Source: Protostelium mycophagum
Taxonomy: Eukaryota; Evosea; Variosea; Protosteliida; Protosteliaceae
Length of the DNA: 21,165 nt
NCBI GenBank assembly: GCA_002081555.1
Contig: MZNV01000929.1
Coordinates: 1-21,165 of the forward strand
Direction of reading: 5' to 3'
The translations under genes were made by a program, and so were the position numbers. Each line of letters begins with the position of its first letter. Position 1 is the first letter of the stretch. Positions 9,236 to 19,247 of the stretch are shown in pieces. Under the pieces are notes generated by a model, which saw only the letters and a list, made by a program, of their open reading frames with translations, did not search any database and had not been told where the DNA came from.

Positions 9236-12200
9236 ATGAAGACACACGCCTACTTCATCCTGTTCGCTCTCTTTCTTGTTACCACGTACGCAGTGTCATG
9301 TTCAAAACAATCGATTCAAGTGACAGAGGTGTGATTTTATGACACGATGCAAGCACATTTTGAAACGATTACAGAAGCAATTGGATGGCCATGCGGAAAA
9401 ATTCGTTCACTTGGGTCCTAATTTTCCACAAGTAAGTCTAAAAGTAAAACATGATCATCAATTTGACGAATTAAAGCATGTGTTTGCAGTGACAATACGT
9501 TCTATATGGTTGAGTCGTGATTTCGGTGCAAAATGGGAGAATCTCGATCAAAAGTTAATACAAGCCAAAGGAAGCTCATTTATCGGACCAATGTCGATCA
9601 AAACACAACCATCAATGGTAATCCTATCAATCAATCAGCTTCATAAATGTATTATACAACACCAAGACATCTCATCTTTATGTACTCACCTCTTTAGATT
9701 TATATTTTAGCGGAAGGATCTCGTGATCTTTGGGTCTCAAGAGATCAAGGTTCCACCTTTTCCTTGGTGCCAACACCATCAGATGTTTTTTACATAGAGG
9801 ATCTACAACCACATGCTGATGATGACGGAAAGTTTGTGATGAAGGCACAAGGCAAAGAGTGCGAACAGAGTTACAGTGATTGCAGATCACATGTAAGTAA
9901 AAAAATCCACAGAAATTTCTGGTATTCTTCCAGGAAATTTCTGAGAAAAGTAGGCTTGGCTGGTCAAATTAGCAAAAAGTGGAAATAACCATAACTTCAA
10001 GAAGATTCGAAGAAATATTGGACAAATTTCTTGGGGAAGAGGAGAGAAGATATGGGTGGTATCAGCACAAGACGCAACTGTCAGTATTTTTATTCTTTTT
10101 TATTCTTTTTTAGGGTCTTATTTTTTTTTGACCACTTCTTTTACTTTTTTCACTTTTTTTGTTAAACATTTATTTCTGGTGATAATGTTACCAAAATTTT
10201 ACTGATATTCGACCATCTACAACGTTGTTTTTATCGAAAGTTGATAAGATAATAGAAGTCATATTGGGAGTCCCAAAGAGACTTGATGCACACAACTGAT
10301 GAAGGAGAAGAATGGAAAATCTCAATCGACAGATGTGCTGGTTACGCGGTGGTCCACGACCTCTTGATCGCAGCACAGGTATACATCGTTGTAGATTGTC
10401 GATTGAATGTGTACAGGGTGATCAGGTGTTGAGCCTCCACATTGCGAGACAGAAGGGCGACAGCAGATTTTTCGAATCAAAAATACCATTCTCACTTCCT
10501 CAGCAGGTGATTTTCCCATCATTTTCAAGGAAATTTCATAGACGTATACGTCAAGCCACATCTACAACCGTAGACTCACACATCAACAGGGATATAGCAT
10601 CGTGGCCGCTGATGATGACGAGGTGATGCTGCATGTCAACCATGGTAAAGACATGTACGGCAACTTGTACGTATCAAACGCCAACTTGACCGATTTCGTT
10701 CTCTCTCTTCGTGATACAAAGGTATTTATTTATTTTAATTATTATTAATATTATCTGTTTTTCGGGATTATGAAAACGTCAAAATCGACCCGTTGAAATT
10801 TCACAGAGAAATTCACGAGGTTATGTCGACGTGATGCGTGTACATCATTTGAGATATGTGTACATCGCGAACCAAATATCCCCATCTCCTTATGACAAAG
10901 AAGAAGCGACAATCACAAAGATTTCATGGAACCGTGGTGGTGATTGGAAACCCCTCAAGCCCCCCGCTCTCGACTACAACGGTCGACCCTTTGTGTGTAC
11001 ATCGCCGACGTCGACGGGAGAGTGTACACTGAATCTGTTTGGCCCCACTGAGCAAGAGAGTTACGGCAGGCTGAGGTCGTATAGAAATGCGATCGGACTT
11101 GTTCTAGGAACAGGTTCAGTCGGAAACGATGTGAGATTTCCCCGAAATTTCCGTGTCTCACCTCCACAGATCGAAAACTCCCTGAACCCATCTACAATCG
11201 GGACATTCTTGTCACGTGATGCGGGGTCGACTTGGAGCCACGTCCTCCCCTTCTCCACGACTTATTCAGTCTCAAACCATGGAACCATGCTGGTTGCCTT
11301 TGACAACTTGAAGGCCACGGACACTTTATATTACTCCATCACTTCCGGAAAGACTTGGGAGAATTGCACTTTGGGTTCCTCGATTCGTGAGTCTACAACT
11401 GAAATTTCTTGGAAAAATTCGGAGACTTTGAGACGAAGATTCGAAAATTCACTGAAATTGGCAGGTGTGAATTCCGTTGAAAGTCTGATGAACAGCACCG
11501 GGCGACATTTTTTGGTCCGAGGGGAGAGGTTATCTAGTGGTATCTCTTACGGATCCATCCTCTCCGTAGATTTCTCCGGCGTAAGCCATGTCATGTCTGA
11601 CATATCACTGACAGATTGACAGGTACATATCAGAGAATGTCAAGATGGCGATTATGAAGAATGGACGCCGAAAGGTGCGGATGTTACGAACCCTGAATGC
11701 GTAATGGGGCGTAAGCGTATTTTTCACCGCCGAAAGGTAGAGATTACCCTGAAAAGTCTGTGAAAACTCAAATTACGTAGGCCGATGCGGCGTGCTTTGT
11801 GCCGGAAGGTAGAGACGCTGAAGGAGTGGAATCCATTTGCCCCTGCAGCTTTGAAGATTACGAGTGTGATTATTGCTATGAAACCCGTCCCGGCTCAAAT
11901 ATTTGCGTCGAGGTGAGTTGTAGATGGCCAGATTTCTCATCCTCTGACACGTTGTAGAAGAAAGAATGCGAAAAAAGGCAGGAACCACCTAGTGATTGTT
12001 TTGGGACATATCCCGTATCAAAAGGGTAACCACGGATCTACATCATCCTAGATACTCATCATTGTAGATACAGACTCGTTCCAGGGACGGTATGTGACGT
12101 GTCAAGTGGGTTGAACATGCTGCCAGAACAAGTTAGATGCCCAAGAATCGGTGGCGTGAGTGTTTGTTGAAGGCATAGTTCTGCTGTCTTTCTGACGGCG

Positions 12201-12789
12201 CCTTTGCTGCGGTATCAGCATATTGTTACTGTGATCAAAAACAATCCTTCAACATCACCATTTAACCTCCAAAATTCATTTTAACGCATCAAATACTTTT
12301 TACTTCTGAAATATAAATCATTTTAATGAATAATATATTGAGTTGACGCGAATAGACACCTGGATGGGTCACACTGATATTAGTATTTGTTACTATGTTG
12401 GGCACAGTGGCATTTCTAATGGGACTCTTCTTGTTGTTCAGAAGAAATGAAACATTCAACAGGTATGTCAATCTACATGTTGTAAATACCAGTTCAGTGT
12501 GGACTCATGACGGTATTTTATCTTTTGTTACTGTCAAGATTTGTTTTTTAATATATAAAATACCCGTGATGTCATCATATTGAGCATCTACAATAATGTA
12601 GATCAAGTGTATTCACTGCAAAATCTTGGCCAAAATCTGTGGCACAAATAACTCACTGCCAGGTTCGTGACAGAGGCAACATCCCGCCTTCCAAAGAGGA
12701 TCGTCGACCCCTTCAGAAGGGTCGAATTTGTGAGGATCAATTTAGACGATGAAGAGACAGAGTCAGGTCTCTTGAGAGAAATGCACTGA
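9236..12789 (+). CDS. VPS10-domain (sortilin-type) sorting receptor
   Basis: A type I membrane receptor predicted to carry lumenal cargo between Golgi and endosomes. Exons: 9236-9328, 9375-9431, 9477-9617, 9698-9892, 9954-10079, 10256-10378, 10417-10506, 10542-10721, 10807-11130, 11170-11386, 11465-11580, 11623-11736, 11781-11912, 11958-12025, 12068-12155, 12356-12462, 12663-12789; about 765 aa, all in phase. It has an N-terminal signal peptide (YFILFALFLVTTYAVS). Propeller blades carry SRDFGAKWE, LWVSRDQGSTF, TTDEGEEW, FLSRDAGSTW and ITSGKTWE; AADDDEVMLHV aligns with sortilin ANDDMVFMHV. The cysteine-rich 10CC region follows (CPCSFEDYECDYCYE; GYRLVPGTVCD). A transmembrane helix lies at about 692-716. 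The short cytosolic tail ends DDEETESGLLREMH, an acidic stretch with an ExxLL sorting signal. Exon 8 may instead start at 10589. Several introns are multiples of 3 without stops, so retention is possible. Confidence 0.93.
12586..12603. repeat. Perfect 7-bp inverted repeat in last VPS10 intron
   Basis: ATCTACA-ATAA-TGTAGAT forms a perfect 7-bp stem with a 4-nt loop. It is a fused pair of both orientations of the CATCTACA/TGTAGATG word that recurs in introns across the window. It lies within the 200-nt intron 12463-12662. Confidence 0.7.
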
Positions 12790-12880
12790 TAAAGACTCGG
12801 TGTCTGTCGTAGCGATTTGTACCGTGTCATCTCGCGTGTTTTAACGTGAAGATCTTGGTGTCAAAACAGTGTTGTAGACA

Positions 12881-12913
12881 ACCGCCAAAAAATATTTCGA
12901 ATTTTCCGGCGGT
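12881..12913. promoter_or_regulatory. Inverted repeat just upstream of NELF-C/D start
   Basis: Arms 12881-12893 (ACCGCCAAAAAAT) and 12901-12913 (ATTTTCCGGCGGT) pair at 11 of 13 positions around a 7-nt centre. The element ends 15 bp before the NELF-C/D start codon, within the 139-bp spacer after VPS10, so it lies in the promoter or 5' untranslated leader. It could be a dimeric factor site or an RNA hairpin in the leader. A GTTGTAG acceptor-like word at 12871 might mark a 5'UTR intron. Confidence 0.45.
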
Positions 12914-12928
12914 TTACGATCGGGAGAT

Positions 12929-15900
12929 ATGGAGGATGGAACAGCTCCACCAGAGAATACATTACAGAGGATTCAGACATGGTTGTCAGAACCTGATAGT
13001 GTCTTAGAACCTCAGGTATGATTGGGTGTATATCTGATTTATAGCGGTAATGCTAAAGAAGGTGTAGGTTTTGGATAAGATGAAGGAATATATCTCAAAT
13101 GGTGGACAACCACAGGTGTTTATGTTCAATCAATTCTATGCCACAATAATTTCAGACAAACTAGAGATCATTTTGTCATCAGCTCACTGTTTAGGTCGCT
13201 GTGCAGTTGATGACCGAAAACTATAGAGGTCTACCACAGATGACACACCTCTTGTCTGAATGGCTTGTTGATACTGGTCTAACTTCTTCTTCAGTAGAAA
13301 GGTAATGGATCTTATATATTTGGTGACATCGCACACACACAAGAAAGTGGTGTTTTTCTTATGATGTCCAGTATGGTACTAGATGATCTGCAGGCGTTTA
13401 CTGTATCTCATTTTGATTCGAAAAAGGCAGATGACGTGATTTTCTCAGGTGGGGCTGTAAGTACTTTTCATGTCGTCTGCAAATAATGAGTTTTAATGTT
13501 TTATCATCATTTTGGAGTAATTCTCATTTTCAAAATTCAAAAATAACGGTCTGATCAGGGAGCACCCCTGTGGCTCGATGACATGATCAGTTTCGCGACA
13601 TGGAGAAGCATGATCTATAAATTGGCCGAAACACACAGGAACTGCCTCACTCTCAACTATGCTATACAGGTGTAGAGACACTCTTCATTTTATTTTGGTT
13701 TATTTTTGGGTACACAGTTGTAGACAGCCGATTATCCTCATTTGTTGGTGCACTTGTGGCGGCTTGCCGCGAGATGCAAATACTTTTTCAAATCAATTTT
13801 GATCGTAAAGAGGCCTTGTGAAGCACAAACAAAATCTCAATCACATGAAAATCTCGAAAAATAAAATCACGATACAACTTTGATCGTCTTGTTGTATACC
13901 ACACTTTTTTTCTGACCGATTCAGAAAATCGCGGACCAAGGTTTTGAGACAGAGTTGAGTACCATCGCCACGTCCACGTATTTCGGTGTATTCGCTCGCT
14001 CGTTTAAAGAACACCTGCTGCACCTCATAACCTTGGACGAAACACAACTATTACAAGACATGACACAATTCAAGGTGCGTGAGACTTGTAGTGTTTGTAT
14101 TCTTGCACTCTTGTTGTCAATGCTTTGCGAAATAATAACAGTAGATAAAATGTGTTCTACAACTGACGATCACTCGTTTAGTGAAATGAATTTATTCACC
14201 GTCAAATATACCAGACATTAAAAACCTACAGAAACTATGCTGTCAGAGTGAACACACATATTTATACAGTCAATTCATCATACACTCCCTCTATGTCAAT
14301 TCACCACTGGAGAACTTGCGCAGAATCAGTCAAGAGATAGAGAGCGAAGTTAAACACAGGGGACCAGCCATACAAAACATCACTTTCAACATGTCAAACG
14401 TGTCAGATTATCCACAGGTGAGATCTCAATGAAATTTCGACAGATTTCAACTTGAAAATGAGAAAGTTCGACGGAATTTCCTGAAGAGAAAAGGTGGCAG
14501 CGAGTATATCAAGTATAGTCTCGGACAGAGCCACAAACCCTTCTGATGTCTCCAAGGTAACGTCTCATCTACAACGAGAAAAAATATCGTGCACCAGCAC
14601 TTTGTGTACAAAATATTCAATAGTGTCTGCAGCAGAGCTGCAACTCATCACAGTGACGAACACATGCTTGAGTTGCTGACGTCATCAGCTGTATACCGCC
14701 TACAGCGGTGAGAACCCTCCACCCTCCTGCCATCTACAACACCCAATGTTATTAGAAATCATGGTGGATGATCTGTTTAATCCTTTCAAGCCGATCAATA
14801 TGACATATCTCAACAAATACATATACGTCCTCTCTTACGCCGTCAGCGTGAAGACCTCCACACAGGTGATTTTACATCGTTGTAGATGTGTTTTATTCGG
14901 GTGAAAATGACTGTCGACAGAAGGAGGAGATGGTGAGGGTCTCGAAAGCGCTGGAGCACGTGATCCCTATTTGCCTGAAAAATCCTGGTGGTCCAGAAAT
15001 GGCACAAATCATCGATGACTTTTCCACTTATCTCTCGTGAGTTGTAGATGGCCGATATTCTAAAAATGGGATATTATTTTGTGCGACTTTGCGCAGTTGA
15101 GCTGCAGCCTCTTTCCAAAATTGTCTGGTTGTAGATTATGATATTTTCGAGGAATTTCGGGGAGCTTGCATCATTGCGTCGACAAACAACCTTAAATAAA
15201 AAGGTTTTAATGAAATGAAACTGAACCGTTGTAGAATACCAATAGTGGCAAGGGGTGTCCTCTCATGGAGCGGTAGAAATTTTCTGAACGAGGATTATTA
15301 TAACACAAGCTCCAACATCTCCTCATATCCCTTCCATCTACAACTCATCAGACAGGTGAATTTCACCAAAATTTCTCTCGTAATGACTGTTGTAGATCAT
15401 CAAAATACAACCCCTTCTGCACAGTTTTGTGTTGGAGATATTGGAGAAGGGGACGATGAGGGTGTCAAACTGGGATGTCAACGAAGTGGTAAGACATCTC
15501 CACAAATAGTGTGTCTCCACAAAGTTGGGGATGTAAATGTCTTCTCCATTTGTGCTGCAAAACAGACAACTGAGCTGTATCAAGTAGATTTGTTTGTGGC
15601 TGCAGACCCAAACATTATTTTCAACATCTTTTGGCAATGAATAGCAGGGTGCCTTCTGTACTCTTGTGTCATGGTGATGTTGAAATTTGGTAGATGGAGA
15701 TGAAGAAACAGATGATGGACAATTTAATTTATTTGGCGAGCTGTAATTATGTATTAGAAGTCATACAATCAATCTACCAGGTGAGGGTTGTGCAGCTGTC
15801 ATCATGATACACGTGATGGACATGATTGAAAGACACAGATTGCGAGTAAGATTGATCAAACACTCCTCAGGCACTTCCTCGTACAGGTCTTTATTCTCAT

Positions 15901-16276
15901 TCTTCTTCTGATAAGAAACAAACCTGAACATGGGTACATCGTGGCTACCCACGCCATTTGTGCTTTGCATTGTTGAGGAGATTTACATGATCAGATTGTG
16001 GAGATGGCAGAAGGACCCTTCTCCAACACATTCCTGTCCTCTTTTCTGAATCTGCTGTTGTTACAGAGCTGTATAGATTGCCTGAGGTATTCTAAAGAGG
16101 AGAAGAAATTGGTCCTCTCCTTCTTAGGTATTCACTTTTCATCTCATTTTACATGTTGAATACTCTATCCGGCGCAAGGTCACAAAAGTGTTTGAAGACT
16201 CAATCTGTTAGATGAGTTGAAGGATGTGGGATTAAAAGAGGAAATATACCAGATCAGAGAACAACTCGAGAAATAA
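12929..16276 (+). CDS. NELF-C/D (TH1-like) subunit of negative elongation factor
   Basis: NELF-C/D is a core subunit of the nuclear complex that holds promoter-paused RNA polymerase II. Exons: 12929-13015, 13068-13115, 13195-13301, 13372-13456, 13559-13669, 13925-14074, 14232-14417, 14494-14556, 14598-14707, 14756-14865, 14921-15036, 15235-15355, 15396-15488, 15694-15780, 15851-15886, 15995-16127, 16212-16276; about 568 aa versus about 590 in animals. Family-matching segments in order: ENYRGLPQMTHLLSEWLVDTG, SHFDSKKADDVIFSGGAGAPLWLDDMI, TWRSMIYKLAETHRNCLTLNYAI, SEHTYLYSQ, LFNPFKPINM followed by KYIYVLSYAVSV, IPIVARGVLSW, and CNYVLEVIQSIYQ. These follow the human order throughout. At the 14707/14756 junction a GT-AG splice leaves one extra nucleotide, so that junction is wrong, unusual or carries a sequencing indel. 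All other junctions keep phase. The start is the first ATG after the upstream palindrome. Confidence 0.9.
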
Positions 16277-16311
16277 TGAAGAGATCACAAGTCAATGTAT
16301 CACAGCCCAAC

Positions 16312-16317
16312 AATAAA
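16312..16317 (+). terminator. Possible polyadenylation signal of NELF-C/D
   Basis: A canonical AATAAA lies 36 nt after the TAA stop, in a short A-rich 3' region. Position and consensus fit a cleavage/polyadenylation signal. The cleavage site itself is not visible. Confidence 0.4.
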
Positions 16318-16827
16318 AGAAAGTGTTTCAACGTGTTGAGGAATTTAAAGTAACTTCTTCAATTATGTTTATTGCAGGGTCACCGCGCTCATACCTAACA
16401 ATAATCAGAAGCTGCTTTAGATAATAGATATAATAATCAGTTAAGATTTTCAGAAGGAACAATTGTTGATCATCACAGTGATCAGAAGATTCGAAATCAT
16501 CCTATGAGAACCGATAAACAGAGTGAAAGCTGTTCTTACCAGATAGAGCCTGTGAGATCGTCTTGGTAGACAAAGAGGAGTGGTGTTGTCTGATCGCTTA
16601 CCTGTTGCTGTGATTGTGATCATCCCGCTCTGATCACTTTGAGTGGCAAACTGCCCTTATAATCATCGTTGTAATTTGTCGACAGATTGCCCTGCGGTTT
16701 CCAGCGGAAATTTAATAATGTCGACAAGCAAAAAAACGCAAGCGCCACAAAGTAACAAAGTGTGAGTGACGAATGACCTCTAAAATGGAGATAATGTGTT
16801 AATATCTCTCAGAGAGATCTACGAAAA
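16318..16827 (+). promoter_or_regulatory. GDI upstream region with probable 5' leader intron
   Basis: This is the spacer before GDI. It has several GATCA-type palindromic words (TGATCA twice near 16467-16485, GTGATCAT near 16616). A GT-AG intron is likely at 16760-16812 (GTGTGAGTG ... TATCTCTCAG), just before the GDI start. An ATG at 16718 opens a 14-codon exon (MSTSKKTQAPQSNK) which, joined by this intron, reads in frame into the GDI start codon. It is therefore either 5' leader with an upstream ATG or an alternative N-terminal extension. GDI proteins normally begin directly at M-x-EEYD. Confidence 0.4.
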
Positions 16828-18499
16828 ATGAATGAGGAGTATGACTGTATCATTTTGGGAACTGGCCTGAAGGAGTGCATTCTCTCAGGAGTTCTCTCCG
16901 TCGAGGGAAAGAAGGTCCTCCACATGGACAGAAACAGCTACTACGGAGCCGAGTCTGCATCTCTGAACCTCAACCAGGTTGGTCTTTCGTACACGTCCTC
17001 GTCGGTTGGATGTTTGTTAAAAAATATAGCTCTATGAGAAGTTTCAGAAGGGAACACCAGGTGCTAACATGGGTGCTTCTCGCGACTATAACGTCGATCT
17101 CATCCCCAAGTTCATCATGTCCTCTGGTAATTATTCCAAATCGTCCGTCGCTTCAAAAAAAATGACGCAGCACAGGTCAGCTGGTCTCCATTCTGATCAA
17201 GACCGATGTCACAAGATATTTGGATTTCAAGTCTGTGGATGGCAGTTATGTCATGCACAGCGGCTCTCTCTACAAGGTTCCCACCACCGCTGGTGAGGCC
17301 CTCAAGTCTTCCCTCATGGGTCTTCTTGAGAAGAGAAGATGTTCCAAGTTCTTGGAATACGTTGGAAACTACGATGAGACCAACCCCAAGACACACGACG
17401 GTGAGTGTAGACATGATCTTCTTTAAAATATCTTTTAATATGATCTGATTATTATATAGGATTAAACTTGAAGGTTGTGACTGCCAAGGCTCTCTTTGAC
17501 CACTTTGGATTGAAGCCCGATACAGTCGACTTTGTTGGTCACGCCATGGCCCTCTACTATAACGACGATTACCTCACCAAGCCCGCTTACGAGACCCTCG
17601 TGCGTATCCGCACTTACGGAGAGGCTGTCATGAGATACGGAAACTCTCCTTACATCTACCCTCTTTACGGTCTCGCCGAGATGCCCCAGGGTTTCGCCAG
17701 GTATGATCACACCCCCATCTTTTTCTGAGGTTCTGAAATTTTATAGACTTTCTGCCATCTACGGAGGAACTTACATGTTGAACAAGCCCATCGAGGAGAT
17801 TGTTTACGAGAATGGAAAGGCTGTCGGTGTCAAGTCTGAGGGCGAGGTTGCCAGATGCAAATTCCTCGTTGGAGACCCATCTTACTTCCCTGACAAGGTC
17901 AGAAAGGCCGGACAGGTGCGTGCTCCACCCATGGTTTTAATCATGACACCGATTAGGTCGTCTCATGCATTTGCATTCTGTCTCACCCCATTCCCAACAC
18001 AAACAATGCCGAGTCTGCTCAGATCATCATCCCACAAAAGGAGGTCAAGAGAAGAAACGGTGCGTATTCTCATCCCTTTGAAAACATATCGTTGTAGACA
18101 CTGACCTTTGTCAGACATTTACATTGGAGCTGTGTCTGCTTCTCACCACGTCGCTCCCAAGGGAAAATGGATCGCCATCGTGTCCTCTAACGTGGAGACC
18201 AGCAACCCCCAGGCTGAGCTCGAGGCCGGTCTTAAGCTTCTGGGTACCATCGACGAGAAGTACGTCATTTTACCAGAAAAAACTCGAAAGCTGACTGAAA
18301 ATTCAGGTTCTTCTCTGTTCGTGACGTGTACGAGCCACTCAGCGACGGAACTCAAGACAATGTCTATATCTCCAAGTCTTTTGACCCTGAGACACACTTT
18401 GGAGACTCTTGCAATGACATTCTCCACATCTACAAGAGAATCACGGGCAAGGATATGGATCTCACCCCCCCTGAGAAAAACGATAAGGACGAACAGTAA
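16828..18499 (+). CDS. GDI: Rab GDP-dissociation inhibitor
   Basis: RabGDI extracts prenylated GDP-bound Rab GTPases from membranes and keeps them soluble for recycling. Exons: 16828-16977, 17030-17126, 17176-17400, 17460-17700, 17747-17915, 17957-18059, 18115-18259, 18307-18499, giving 440 aa; animal GDI is about 447. It starts [21 protein letters not shown], the conserved dinucleotide-fold-like N-terminus. Rab-binding-platform sequence follows ([26 protein letters not shown]). Further conserved blocks are [50 protein letters not shown] and [13 protein letters not shown]. The C-terminus ends KNDKDEQ, with no prenylation motif, as expected for GDI rather than Rab escort protein. Introns are 41-59 nt. 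Codons are richer in C-ending choices than in neighbouring genes, consistent with high expression. A possible upstream exon is described separately. Confidence 0.97.
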
Positions 18500-18835
18500 T
18501 CCTATCATGTCTTATAAACTGTCTCTGTCATTGTAATTTACAATTTATTTTTTACGCATTTTGTTCCAGAGCTGACCGACGTCAACGCCATTGATCGCGG
18601 CGATCGACAGCACTGACAATATCTCCTGTCATCATCGAACATATCTACCTTAAGAATATAGTTAAGAGCGTGGAGTGTTCAGAGTGATTCCGAATCACCT
18701 TCACTCGATGGGGCATCGCGATGAAGCATAAAATTCTGGTTTTAGAGGGCCATTAATTTTTAACTTTGGCGAGGTAATGTATTCGAATTTTTGTGATGCT
18801 TTTGTTGCGGCCCTGCATAAAATCACCAAAAACAG

Positions 18836-19247
18836 GTCCAAAGACACCGCATTTCGTTTTGTTTCTTTATTCGCACATAAGTGCTCCTGCTTTACAGCTG
18901 GGGCTGCTTCTCTTTGAAGACGTGGAATCGGCCTCTGGGCCTTGCCTCCTTCCGGCTAGGGTGTGTATTCTAATTTTGCAATAAAATGTTGTGGGGAGTT
19001 TTGTCTGGCTTTGCTCTAAGAGCCGGTGCCGCGAGGCGCCGGCGGATGTTTTTTGTGGTTTTTCCTGGTGCTGTTAGTGCGTTCTTGTGTCATATGTTGA
19101 TCCAGGCGCTGCGAGGTGCCTGGTTTTGCGTCAGTTATAATAATTAAAATTTCCATTTTTATAAGAGCACGAAAAATGTCAGAGGTTATCTACGAGCTGC
19201 ATCAATTTGTTTAAGTTGTCGGTGGGTGTTGTCCAAAGACACCGCAT
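18836..19247. repeat. 17-nt direct repeat pair
   Basis: GTCCAAAGACACCGCAT occurs at 18836-18852 and again at 19231-19247, 395 bp apart and in the same orientation. The second copy runs into CTTGC-GGCA-GCAAG, a small hairpin. The pair brackets the two GCGA hairpins, so it could mark the ends of one element or two related units. Confidence 0.7.
19022..19123 (+). ncRNA. Candidate structured RNA: two GCGA-tetraloop hairpins
   Basis: Hairpin 1 is GCCGGTGCC-GCGA-GGCGCCGGC (19022-19043); hairpin 2 is CCAGGCGCT-GCGA-GGTGCCTGG (19102-19123). Each has a 9-bp stem, with one and two G-U wobbles respectively, closed by the same GNRA-class loop; the loops are exactly 80 nt apart. Aligned pair by pair, the stems differ by paired changes (G-C to C-G, C-G to A-U, U-G to C-G), which is the pattern of selection on RNA structure. 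I recognise no known RNA family. The strand is assumed; the complement would not give GNRA loops. Confidence 0.4.
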
